NCBI GenBank assembly: GCA_018609925.1
Contig: JAHEOG010000208.1
Location: 1 to 5,839 of the forward strand
Reading direction: 5' to 3'
Origin: Gammaproteobacteria bacterium
GTDB taxonomy: Bacteria; Pseudomonadota; Gammaproteobacteria; Thiohalorhabdales; Thiohalorhabdaceae
Length of the DNA stretch: 5,839 bases
Shown here: positions 1 through 5,605 of the stretch, one piece after another
How positions within the stretch are numbered: position 1 is the first letter of the stretch
Layout of the letters: each line of letters starts with the position of its first letter
The notes under the pieces: generated by a model
The model's input: the letters and a program-made list of their open reading frames with translations, nothing else
Told to the model about the DNA's origin: nothing
Database searches by the model: none
Position numbers and translations under genes: made by a program

Positions 1-1
1 C

Positions 2-46
2 TTCCCCCAAGCCATCGCCTGGGTCCGCGAGGAGCGGGTCTTTTGA
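2..46 (+). CDS. Possible C-terminal tail of an upstream gene (partial)
   Basis: Reading from base 2 gives 14 sense codons (FPQAIAWVREERVF) and then TGA at 44-46. The peptide is a plausible end of a protein on the same strand, with an amphipathic helix-like pattern, but it is far too short to identify. Its stop codon would fall inside the promoter and Fur box of the next gene, which is common in compact genomes. The other two forward frames either run on into the following gene's region or give an unlikely sequence. This is a weak call because any open frame of this length could occur by chance. Confidence 0.35.
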   Translation, partial: FPQAIAWVREERVF

Positions 47-71
47 AAATGAGAATGGTTTGCCGTATGGT
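43..71 (+). promoter_or_regulatory. Sigma70-like promoter of the first reductase operon
   Basis: TTGAAA at 43-48 (5 of 6 to the -35 consensus) is followed after 17 bases by TATGGT at 66-71 (4 of 6 to the -10 consensus). Transcription would start near 78, giving a leader of about 54 bases before the TTG start at 132. The Fur box at 45-63 lies across the -35 element and spacer, so Fur with iron bound should block polymerase. The same TTGAAAATG opening recurs at the receptor promoter. The -10 element is weak. Confidence 0.5.
45..63 (+). promoter_or_regulatory. Fur box upstream of the first PepSY_TM gene
   Basis: By hand count 13 of 19 positions match the classical Fur operator consensus GATAATGATAATCATTATC. 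The left half is the better one. Its first 13 bases (45-57, GAAAATGAGAATG) are identical to bases 5161-5173 in the Fur box of the small-protein operon, 5.1 kb away. This AT-rich purine run stands out in otherwise very GC-rich DNA. Iron-dependent repression of the downstream operon is inferred from this match and from the gene content. Confidence 0.72.
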
Positions 72-115
72 CCTGTAGCCCCCGGGAGCCGGGGTCCGGT
101 AGGCATTGACGACCA

Positions 116-124
116 GAGAAGGAA
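116..124 (+). promoter_or_regulatory. Ribosome binding site that fixes the TTG start at 132
   Basis: GAGAAGGAA contains AAGGA at 119-123, eight bases before TTG at 132-134. The frame is also open from a TTG at 60, but that codon lies inside the Fur box, upstream of the likely transcription start, and has no Shine-Dalgarno sequence. The extra 24 residues it would add are Pro/Gly/Arg-rich and unlike this family's usual N-terminus. Confidence 0.7.
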
Positions 125-131
125 CCCTCCC

Positions 132-1259
132 TTGACCGGCCGGCGGCTCCGCACATGGTACCTGGTCCACAAATGGACCAGCCTGGTGTGCGCCCTGTTC
201 ATGCTCCTGCTCTTCGTGACCGGGCTGCCCCTGATCTTCCACGAGGAGATCGACCAGGCGCTGGGCTATCGCGTGAGCGCGCCGGCGGTCGAAAGCCCGC
301 AACCGCGGGTGGATGTGGACACCATCGTCGCCGACGCGCGGACCCGCCATCCGGACGAGGCCGTCCAATTCCTGGTGCGCGAGCCCTCGGAGCCGAATCT
401 CTGGTTCGTGCGCCTGGGCGAGAAGGTGGACGCCGCGGAGGCCTCCTCCTTCCTCACCTACGACGCCCGCACCGGCGAGCTGCTGAACGCCTACCCGCTG
501 GGCCACGGCGTCATGAACATCATCCTGCGCCTGCACGTGGACCTGTTCGCCGGCCTCGGGGGCACCCTCTTCCTGGGCCTGATGGGCCTGGTCCTGGCGG
601 CGTCCCTGGTCTCGGGGGTGGTGCTCTACGCGCCCTACCTGGGACGTTCGGGATTCGCCCGGATCCGCCGGGGGACCGCCCGGCTGCGCTGGCTCGATGT
701 CCACAACCTCGTGGGCATGGCCACCCTGGCCTGGGTGCTCGTGGTGGTTGTCACCGGGATCATCAACACCCTCTCGGTGCCCATCTTCAGCCAGTGGCAA
801 TCGAGCCAGCTCGCCGCCATGACCGAAGGGGTCGAGCCGGGAGCCACCCCGGCGAGCGGCTCCCCGGCCGAGGCCTTGGCGACCGCCCGCGCGGCCGCCC
901 CCGACAAGCAGCTGAGCTTCATGGCCTTCCCGGGCAACGGGTTCACCAGCCCGCGGCATTTCATGGCCTTCATGCAGGGCACCACGCCATTGACCCGCCA
1001 GCTGCTCAGCCCGGTGATGGTCGAGGCCGCCACCGGCAAGGTTCAGGCCACAGGCGAGCCCCCCTGGTACGTCAGCACCCTGCTGCTCTCGCAGCCTCTG
1101 CACTTTGGCGACTACGGCGGGCTCCCCCTGAAGATCCTCTGGGGCCTGCTGGACCTGCTGGCCATCGTGGTCCTCGCCTCCGGGATCTACCTCTGGCTGC
1201 GCGGCGATTCCCGCCGTTCGGGCCCGCCGGGGACCCCCGGCCCCGGCAGGGGGCGCTGA
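132..1259 (+). CDS. PepSY_TM protein, probable FoxB/FpvG-like inner-membrane ferric-siderophore reductase
   Basis: A 375-residue inner-membrane protein of the PepSY-associated transmembrane family (PF03929). Four hydrophobic helices are visible at about residues 17-36, 144-168, 193-215 and 333-357. Two periplasmic PepSY-like segments lie between helices 1-2 and 3-4, with the typical strands YDARTGELL (110-118) and VEAATGKVQ. Histidines sit next to the helices in the pattern expected for haem ligands: H13 (HKW), H37, H125, H135 (LRLHVDL), H191 (DVHN) and H324 (PLHFGDYGG). In this family Pseudomonas FoxB is a di-haem siderophore reductase and FpvG acts in ferripyoverdine reduction. Reduction of Fe(III)-siderophore here is inferred from the fold, the Fur box and the neighbouring receptor. 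Translation starts at TTG, chosen for its Shine-Dalgarno. The C-terminus is a short basic Pro/Gly-rich cytoplasmic tail. The stop overlaps the next start (TGATG), indicating translational coupling. Which siderophore is handled cannot be read from the sequence. Confidence 0.88.
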   Translation: MTGRRLRTWYLVHKWTSLVCALFMLLLFVTGLPLIFHEEIDQALGYRVSAPAVESPQPRVDVDTIVADARTRHPDEAVQFLVREPSEPNLWFVRLGEKVDAAEASSFLTYDARTGELLNAYPLGHGVMNIILRLHVDLFAGLGGTLFLGLMGLVLAASLVSGVVLYAPYLGRSGFARIRRGTARLRWLDVHNLVGMATLAWVLVVVVTGIINTLSVPIFSQWQSSQLAAMTEGVEPGATPASGSPAEALATARAAAPDKQLSFMAFPGNGFTSPRHFMAFMQGTTPLTRQLLSPVMVEAATGKVQATGEPPWYVSTLLLSQPLHFGDYGGLPLKILWGLLDLLAIVVLASGIYLWLRGDSRRSGPPGTPGPGRGR

Positions 1260-1471
1260 TGGACACGGCGCGCTGGCGGCGGGTCTGGCTCGTGCCGATC
1301 GCCTTGGGACTCCTTTCGGGCGTTGGCCTGGTCGCGGCCCTCCTTTCCGACGGGCCCGGGGACGTCCTCTCCTGGCTGGCCCTGGCAGTCCCGGTGGCCG
1401 TTTCGCTGAAGCTCCTGGCCCAGGCACTGGGCTGGCGCCTACCCAACGGCGCCGGTGACCCCGGACCCTGA
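1259..1471 (+). CDS. Small two-helix membrane protein coupled to the reductase (unknown function)
   Basis: A 70-residue protein I do not recognise. Its ATG shares one base with the reductase stop codon (TGATG, 1257-1261), and AGGGGG at 1248-1253 gives a Shine-Dalgarno with five-base spacing. After a basic N-terminus with W6 and R7-R8, two hydrophobic stretches at about residues 9-29 and 37-57 predict a helical hairpin. A short acidic loop (SDGPGD) lies between them. By the positive-inside rule, both termini would be cytoplasmic. It has no histidine or cysteine, so it is unlikely to bind haem or metal itself. The tight coupling suggests an accessory or assembly subunit of the reductase. Small membrane proteins accompany other PepSY_TM reductase genes, such as those beside fpvG in Pseudomonas, but I cannot claim homology. 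The same frame stays open upstream inside the reductase gene, but that part is a GC-driven shadow. Confidence 0.72.
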   Translation: MDTARWRRVWLVPIALGLLSGVGLVAALLSDGPGDVLSWLALAVPVAVSLKLLAQALGWRLPNGAGDPGP

Positions 1472-1587
1472 GCCGGTCCCAGGAAACGAGCAGATCCTTC
1501 GCGGAAGCACCAGCAGAAGCAGCTCCGGGACTTCAGGCCCAACCCCCCTATCCTGATGGCAATCCCGCGACCCTTTACCCAACCCAA

Positions 1588-1616
1588 TTGAAAATGGAAA
1601 TGTGAATGGTTATCAT
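1588..1616 (+). promoter_or_regulatory. Promoter of the TonB-dependent receptor
   Basis: TTGAAA at 1588-1593 and TATCAT at 1611-1616 each match the sigma70 consensus at 5 of 6 positions, with an ideal 17-base spacer. Transcription would start near 1623, about 40 bases before the receptor ATG. The Fur sites at 1590-1620 cover the spacer and -10 element. A separate promoter here means the receptor is transcribed independently of the upstream reductase operon, although I see no clear terminator between them. Confidence 0.7.
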
Positions 1617-1620
1617 TAAA
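1590..1620 (+). promoter_or_regulatory. Nested Fur-site array at the receptor promoter
   Basis: Three overlapping 19-base registers offset by six bases resemble the Fur consensus. By hand count 1590-1608 matches 11 of 19, 1596-1614 matches 13 of 19 and 1602-1620 matches 13 of 19. Six-base steps are the known arrangement for overlapping Fur sites, where dimers bind opposite faces of the helix. The GAATGGTTATCATT stretch at 1604-1617 is the strongest core. Repression in iron-replete cells is inferred. Confidence 0.78.
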
Positions 1621-1663
1621 ATAAACATTCCTACCCCACTCCCACCCCAAAAAGGAGGAGGCC

Positions 1664-3880
1664 ATGACCGGCAAGGGCATGGCAGCTGACTCGATGGGAT
1701 TCCGCTTCGCCCGGTCCCTGCGCCTTCCGGCCGCCGTCGTGCTCGGCGCCGGCCTGCTGAGCGCGGCCCCGGGCTCCGCTCCGGCCCAGGAGGCCAGCCA
1801 GGACCTGGCGGTGGAGCCGGTGACGGTGACCGCCACCCGCATGACCCAGGGCCGGCCCACCTCGGCAATCCCCGGCTCGGTCACCGTGATCACCGAGGAG
1901 GAGATCGAGGAGCAGACCCGGACCACCTCGGACCTCGGCCAGATCCTGTCCACCCTGGTTCCCGGGATGGGCCAGTCCTCCCAGAACATGACCAACTTCG
2001 GGCAGAACCTCCGGGGCCGGGACCTGCTCGTTTTGATCGACGGCGTCCCGCAGACCGCCCAGCTCCGCCAGGTGGACAAGCACCTGCGCAGCATCGCCCC
2101 CGAGGCCATCGAGCGCATCGAGGTCATCCGGGGAGGCAACGCCACCTACGGCTTCGGCGCCACCGGCGGCATCGTCAACTTCATCACCAAGAGCGGCCAG
2201 GGCGTCGATGGCGACGAGCTCCAGACCAGCTTTGGGCTGACGGGCCAGCCCGAGGACAGCGACGAGAGCTTCGGCTTCCGGCTGTATCAGGGGCTGCGCG
2301 GCTCCAAGGGGGACTTCGACTACAGCGTCAACGCCAGCGCCCGCACCACGGGCCTGTTCCACGACGGCGACGGGGATGTAATCCCGCCTAACGGATTCTC
2401 CGGGCAAGGGGCCGGCCTCGCACAGTCCCGGGAGTTCAACATCCAGACCAAGATGGGCTACCAGCTCACCCCCGACCAGCGGATGCGGCTGTCCCTCAAC
2501 TACTACGACCAGCGCCAGGACGCCCGCTACCGCGCCGACCGGACTACCGGCGACACGGCCACCGGCGCGCCCACCCAGGCCGTTCCGGGGGGTCCTCCCG
2601 GACAGAACCCGGGAACCGAGAACCTGAACCTGAGCCTGGACTACACCCACAGCGACTTCCTGGGCGGGACACTGTCCTCACAGGCCTACTACCAGGACTA
2701 CGAGACCGAGTTCTCCTTTACGGCGTCTTTTCTGCCTCCGGGCCAATCCGGCCTCCGCTCCGAGAAGACCGGCTTCCGGCTCGCCCACGATCGTCCCGTA
2801 TTCGGGCTGGCCAACGCGGTCTACGGTGTGGACATCAGCCGCGAGGAGACCGCCCAGCCCATCCTTGACGGGCGCACCAGCATCGCCGAGCTGGACCAGA
2901 CGAGCTACGGGCCCTTCCTCCAGCTCGAGGTTCCCCTCGGAGCGAACTGGATGGTGAAAGGAGGTGTGCGCCATGAGCGCATCGGCGTGGATGTCCCCAC
3001 CTTCCGGAGCGAAGGGCTTATAGGCGACCCCAACACCGATCCCGGCACCATCCGGGGGGGTGAGCTGGACTATGACCAGACGGTCTTCAACGCGGGGATC
3101 ATCCATAATTTGACGGACCGGCAGGACGTTTTCTTCGGGTTTTCCCAGGGCTTCTCCGTCGCCGATGTCGGCCGGGTTCTGCGGACCCTGAGCGACCCCG
3201 ATGTGCGGAACGGGGTGGACGGAGTCGATATTTCGGCCGAAGCGGTGGATCCGGAGGCCCAGGTGGTCAACAACTTCGAGCTGGGCTGGCGCGCCCGGTT
3301 CAGCAACTGGCGGGCCAGCTTGACCGCCTTCATGAGTACCTCGGACCTGGGCACGAGCTTCGGCAGCCCGCCCGAGGTCGAGCTCCTGCGTCGCAAGGAG
3401 CGGGTCTACGGGGTGGAGGCCACCGGTGACTGGCAGATCAACCCGGCCTGGCGCCTGGGCGGCAACGCGAGCTGGCAGGAGGGCCGGGTGGACACCGACG
3501 GCGACGGCGACCTGGACAGCTACCTGCCCGGGACCCGGATTGCCCCGCCCGAGGCCAATCTCTACACGGAGTATTCGCCAACCGAGCGCTGGTCCGCCCG
3601 GGCCCAGGTCAAGCACGTCTTCGACCGCAACCGCTTCGACGGGCCCTTCGGCTCCGGACCGCTCGGCGAGGGCAACGTCAGCGGCTACACCATCCTGGAC
3701 CTCAGCGGGGAGGTGGCTGCGGGGCCCGGTCGTTTTCGGCTGGGCATCGCCAACGTAACCGACCGTAAATTCATTACCCCGCTGGGCCAGAGCTTCAATT
3801 TTTCCAACTTCCCCGGTTCCGCGTCGGTAGTGGCCGGCCGGGGCCGCACCTATACCCTGGAGTACTCCGTAACATACTGA
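1664..3880 (+). CDS. TonB-dependent outer-membrane siderophore receptor
   Basis: A 738-residue outer-membrane receptor that takes up a ferric siderophore using TonB-ExbB-ExbD energy. ATG 1664 has a near-perfect Shine-Dalgarno (AAGGAGG, 1652-1658). A Sec signal peptide has basic residues at 14-20, a hydrophobic core at 21-35 and a likely cut after A41. A TonB box candidate follows (EPVTVTATR, 51-59). The plug domain spans about 60-175, with LRGRDLLVLIDGV (116-128) and IEVIRGGNATYGFGATGG (152-169). The rest is the 22-strand barrel, ending in a conserved aromatic residue (GRGRTYTLEYSVTY). Length and plug motifs resemble the IutA/RhtA class that takes up aerobactin-type hydroxamates, but the ligand is a guess. 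Two Asp-rich loops occur at 234-238 and 610-618. The gene is intact and has its own Fur-controlled promoter. A hairpin terminator follows 79 bases after the stop. Confidence 0.96.
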   Translation: MTGKGMAADSMGFRFARSLRLPAAVVLGAGLLSAAPGSAPAQEASQDLAVEPVTVTATRMTQGRPTSAIPGSVTVITEEEIEEQTRTTSDLGQILSTLVPGMGQSSQNMTNFGQNLRGRDLLVLIDGVPQTAQLRQVDKHLRSIAPEAIERIEVIRGGNATYGFGATGGIVNFITKSGQGVDGDELQTSFGLTGQPEDSDESFGFRLYQGLRGSKGDFDYSVNASARTTGLFHDGDGDVIPPNGFSGQGAGLAQSREFNIQTKMGYQLTPDQRMRLSLNYYDQRQDARYRADRTTGDTATGAPTQAVPGGPPGQNPGTENLNLSLDYTHSDFLGGTLSSQAYYQDYETEFSFTASFLPPGQSGLRSEKTGFRLAHDRPVFGLANAVYGVDISREETAQPILDGRTSIAELDQTSYGPFLQLEVPLGANWMVKGGVRHERIGVDVPTFRSEGLIGDPNTDPGTIRGGELDYDQTVFNAGIIHNLTDRQDVFFGFSQGFSVADVGRVLRTLSDPDVRNGVDGVDISAEAVDPEAQVVNNFELGWRARFSNWRASLTAFMSTSDLGTSFGSPPEVELLRRKERVYGVEATGDWQINPAWRLGGNASWQEGRVDTDGDGDLDSYLPGTRIAPPEANLYTEYSPTERWSARAQVKHVFDRNRFDGPFGSGPLGEGNVSGYTILDLSGEVAAGPGRFRLGIANVTDRKFITPLGQSFNFSNFPGSASVVAGRGRTYTLEYSVTY

Positions 3881-3921
3881 GCATCCTAATCCCGGCTCCG
3901 GCCGGAGCGTGTTCGCGGCCG

Positions 3922-3949
3922 TTCCGTGTGCTCCTCTACCACACCGGAA
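3922..3949 (+). other. Imperfect stem-loop in the receptor 3' untranslated region
   Basis: TTCCGTGTG at 3922-3930 can pair with CACAC-C-GGAA at 3940-3949, forming a nine-pair stem with one bulged C (3945) and a nine-base loop. No T-run follows, so it is not a terminator itself. It lies directly before the strong terminator hairpin and could protect the 3' end of the receptor mRNA. Chance formation is possible in GC-rich DNA. Confidence 0.3.
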
Positions 3950-3959
3950 GGCCGGGGTC

Positions 3960-3990
3960 CGGGGGACCGCTCAGGCGGTCCCCCGCTTTT
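3960..3990 (+). terminator. Rho-independent terminator after the receptor gene
   Basis: GGGGGACCGC (3961-3970) pairs perfectly with GCGGTCCCCC (3975-3984) around a TCAG tetraloop, and C3960-G3985 extends the stem to 11 pairs. A short T-run (TTTT, 3987-3990) follows. The stem is very stable but the T-tract is short, so termination may be partial. It ends 20 bases before the next start codon, and I found no promoter in between. This suggests that the second reductase is expressed by read-through at a lower level than the receptor. Confidence 0.82.
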
Positions 3991-4009
3991 GCGTTACCGA
4001 GGGGATCCC

Positions 4010-5101
4010 ATGCGGCGTTTCCTCTTCCTCGCCCACCGCTGGCTCGGCCTGATCCTCGGGATCTTTCTGGCCATCCAGGGCCTGCTCGGGGCCTACCTGG
4101 TGGTCGCCGACCCGGTGGATCGCTGGCTGCATCCCGGGCTTTTGACCTCGGCCTCATCGCCGGAGACCGGCTCCGAGCGAATCGATCCGGCGGAGGCCTA
4201 TCGGGCCGCGGCCGCGGCCCATCCCGACCGCACCATCCGGCACCTTTGGCTGCCTCGCGACGGAGACGGGGTCTATCGGGCGATCCTGGACGCCGACCAC
4301 GGGGAGCGGGTCTACATCGATCCCGTATCGGGAGAGGTGCTGGGGAGCCGGGACGCCTTCGCGACACTGGCGACCCCGGTGCGGGTCCTGCACACGGGAG
4401 AAATCGGCGGGCCCTGGCTGGAGACGGCGGTGGGCCTGCTGGCGGTGGCCCTTCTGGTACTCGCAGTCTCGGGGATCGTCGTGTGGTGGCCGAGCCGCAA
4501 CCGCCTGCGCCGGGCTTTCGCCTTCTCCACCCGCAACCTGGCCACCCTGGCCCGGGACAGCCACCGCTGGGCCGGACTGCTGCTCCTTCCCTTCCTGGTC
4601 CTGATCGCCGTGGGCGGCATCTACCTGATCTTCCACCACAGCGCCCAGGCCCTGGTGAATGCGGTATGGGATCGGGAGCCCTTCCCGCCGCCGCTGGCGC
4701 TGGAGGAATCGGCCGGCGCGAACGGCGCGCCCCCGGTGGCCGATCTGGTGGCCTCGGCGCGGGGGGCCCTGCCCCAGGCCCGGATTACCCTGCTGAGCTT
4801 CCCCGACGAGCCGGGCTCCCCGGTCGCGGTACGCATGCGCTATCCGGGCGAGTGGCATCCCATCGGCAATAGCGCGGCGCTGCTGCACCCGGATTCCGGC
4901 AAAGTCCTCGCCGCCTATGACCTGAAGTCGGCCGATCCGGGGACCTTCGCCCTGGACCACCTCTATCCCCTGCACATCGGCACCTACGGCGGCACCCCGA
5001 CCCGGACCCTGCACTTCCTGGCGGGGCTGGCCACCTCCCTGTTCGCGATTACCGGGACCTATCTGTGGTGGCGCCGCCGGCCCCGGCCGCGACGGGCCTA
5101 G
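4010..5101 (+). CDS. Second PepSY_TM protein, probable inner-membrane siderophore-iron reductase
   Basis: A 363-residue four-helix protein of the PepSY_TM family. Start ATG 4010 follows GAGGGG at 3999-4004 and gives the classical N-terminus MRRFLFLAHRWLGL. Helices lie at about 12-34, 137-160, 188-208 and 333-355. PepSY-like periplasmic segments are marked by YIDPVSGEVLG (102-112) and a HPDSGKVLAAYD segment before helix 4. Candidate haem ligands are H9 (HRW), H41, H128 (LHTGEIGGP), H185 (SHRW) and H317/H322 (HLYPLHIGTYGG). It is clearly divergent from the first reductase in sequence but keeps the same architecture, so the two are not a recent duplication. By analogy with FoxB and FpvG it probably passes electrons through haem to periplasmic ferric siderophore. 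It has no visible promoter of its own, so expression most likely depends on read-through of the terminator at 3960-3990. The C-terminus is an Arg/Pro-rich cytoplasmic tail. Confidence 0.88.
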   Translation: MRRFLFLAHRWLGLILGIFLAIQGLLGAYLVVADPVDRWLHPGLLTSASSPETGSERIDPAEAYRAAAAAHPDRTIRHLWLPRDGDGVYRAILDADHGERVYIDPVSGEVLGSRDAFATLATPVRVLHTGEIGGPWLETAVGLLAVALLVLAVSGIVVWWPSRNRLRRAFAFSTRNLATLARDSHRWAGLLLLPFLVLIAVGGIYLIFHHSAQALVNAVWDREPFPPPLALEESAGANGAPPVADLVASARGALPQARITLLSFPDEPGSPVAVRMRYPGEWHPIGNSAALLHPDSGKVLAAYDLKSADPGTFALDHLYPLHIGTYGGTPTRTLHFLAGLATSLFAITGTYLWWRRRPRPRRA

Positions 5102-5131
5102 CCGCGGCGACCCCCTCCAGCGCCGGGGTGG

Positions 5132-5160
5132 TTGACGGGCCGCGGGCTCGGCTCTATTAT
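5132..5160 (+). promoter_or_regulatory. Strong sigma70-type promoter of the small-protein operon
   Basis: TTGACG at 5132-5137 and TATTAT at 5155-5160 each match the consensus at 5 of 6 positions, with a 17-base spacer. It is the best promoter in the window. Transcription would begin near 5167, inside the Fur box that abuts the -10 element. The leader to the ATG at 5226 would be about 60 bases. Confidence 0.78.
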
Positions 5161-5185
5161 GAAAATGAGAATGATTATTATTAAA
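5161..5185 (+). promoter_or_regulatory. Fur box on the start site of the small-protein operon
   Basis: Bases 5161-5179 match the 19-base Fur consensus at 15 positions by hand count, the best match in the window. A second register six bases on (5167-5185) matches at 13. Overlapping registers at six-base offset are typical of strong Fur operators. The site directly follows the -10 element and spans the expected transcription start, so tight repression by iron-loaded Fur is expected. Confidence 0.85.
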
Positions 5186-5191
5186 AAGAAA

Positions 5192-5209
5192 GGGGCCTAC
5201 CCCGGCCCC
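5192..5209 (+). other. Leader hairpin just upstream of the ribosome binding site
   Basis: GGGGCC (5192-5197) can pair with GGCCCC (5204-5209) around the loop TACCCC. The hairpin ends four bases before the GGAGGT Shine-Dalgarno at 5213-5218. It leaves the ribosome site exposed and might act as a standby or mRNA-stability element. With six pairs in GC-rich DNA it may also be accidental. Confidence 0.3.
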
Positions 5210-5225
5210 GATGGAGGTGGGTACC

Positions 5226-5537
5226 ATGCTGGAACGACGCGTTCATCCGCGCGGTGGCACCGCCCTGGGGTGGGAAACCCTGGAGTACTCCCTGCAGTTC
5301 CTGATGACCCGCTTTGCCCGCTCGGGGGATCCCCGGGTGGCCCACATGGTGGTGGAGCATCTGGAGATGCTGCTGGGCCATCCACGAATCCGGAGCGACG
5401 AGACGGGGCTGCGCGAGCTCTACACCCGGCTCCTGGACCACTGGCGGGAACTGGCGACCACCGGCAAGCCTTCCCGTCCGCGGCCATCCCCCCCGGCCAA
5501 TGGAGCGGACCGCCCCTCCGCATCGAGCTCCCCGTGA
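5226..5537 (+). CDS. Small Fur-controlled protein of an unrecognised family, copy 1
   Basis: A 103-residue protein I do not recognise. The ATG follows GGAGGT (5213-5218) at seven bases. An in-frame ATG at 5211 is rejected because it directly abuts that Shine-Dalgarno and has none of its own. There is no signal peptide, membrane segment or cysteine, so it should be cytosolic. Residues 17-80 look all-helical and amphipathic (YSLQFLMTRFARSGD, then VVEHLEMLLGHP and LRELYTRLLDHWREL). Residues 81-103 form a Pro/Ser-rich, probably disordered tail. The core is about 40% identical to the product of the next gene, with the conserved serine at residue 22 in both. Its Fur-type promoter implies a role in iron starvation, perhaps as a regulator, adaptor or metabolic switch, but nothing in the sequence shows which. 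Histidines H43 and H50 with acidic neighbours could bind metal, but this is speculation. Confidence 0.82.
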   Translation: MLERRVHPRGGTALGWETLEYSLQFLMTRFARSGDPRVAHMVVEHLEMLLGHPRIRSDETGLRELYTRLLDHWRELATTGKPSRPRPSPPANGADRPSASSSP

Positions 5538-5605
5538 TGGGATCGGCCTTGGTGAGTCTCCAGCCCGGCTGGCATGGGTCCCTTCGGCGCAGGCCCGGAC
5601 CATGA
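5537..5605 (+). CDS. Possible 22-residue coupling ORF between the two small-protein genes
   Basis: ATG 5537 shares one base with the stop of copy 1 (TGATG). It reads 22 codons (beginning MGSALVSLQPGW) to TGA 5603-5605, which overlaps the ATG of copy 2 (ATGA, 5602-5605). Stop-start overlaps at both ends would let ribosomes pass from copy 1 to copy 2, whose own Shine-Dalgarno is poor. The peptide itself has no recognisable feature and may not be functional. Chance is a real alternative. Confidence 0.2.
   Translation: MGSALVSLQPGWHGSLRRRPGP

Noticed and set aside
155..1258. Forward frame open upstream of the small membrane protein
   Set aside because: It is out of frame with the reductase, rich in Arg/Pro/Gly, and has no family pattern. 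Only the part from 1259 on has a start, a ribosome site and hydrophobic helices.
1072..2650. Long open frames on the - strand opposite the first operon and the receptor N-terminus (up to 339 codons)
   Set aside because: They mirror strongly coding + strand genes, have low-complexity Gly/Ala/Arg-rich products, and span the AT-rich Fur promoter. This is a GC-bias effect.
2678..3616. 312-codon open frame on the - strand inside the receptor gene
   Set aside because: The opposite strand encodes an intact, recognisable barrel. The antisense product has no domain or plausible start signals.
3895..3908. Perfect 14-base palindrome GCTCCGGCCGGAGC after the receptor stop codon
   Set aside because: It has no T-run, no second copy and no known operator match. 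Short GC palindromes are expected by chance here.
3926..4009. Extension of the second reductase to a GTG at 3926
   Set aside because: The added 28 residues would be encoded across the terminator hairpin and do not resemble the family N-terminus. ATG 4010 has a suitable ribosome site.
5110..5129. ACCCC/GGGGT hairpin after the second reductase as a terminator
   Set aside because: It has only five pairs, a ten-base loop and no T-run. I could not support a terminator at this position.
4154..5227. 357-codon open frame on the - strand across the second reductase and the Fur promoter
   Set aside because: It is antisense to a clear four-helix protein, and its N-terminus would be translated from the Fur box itself. 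The product is low complexity.
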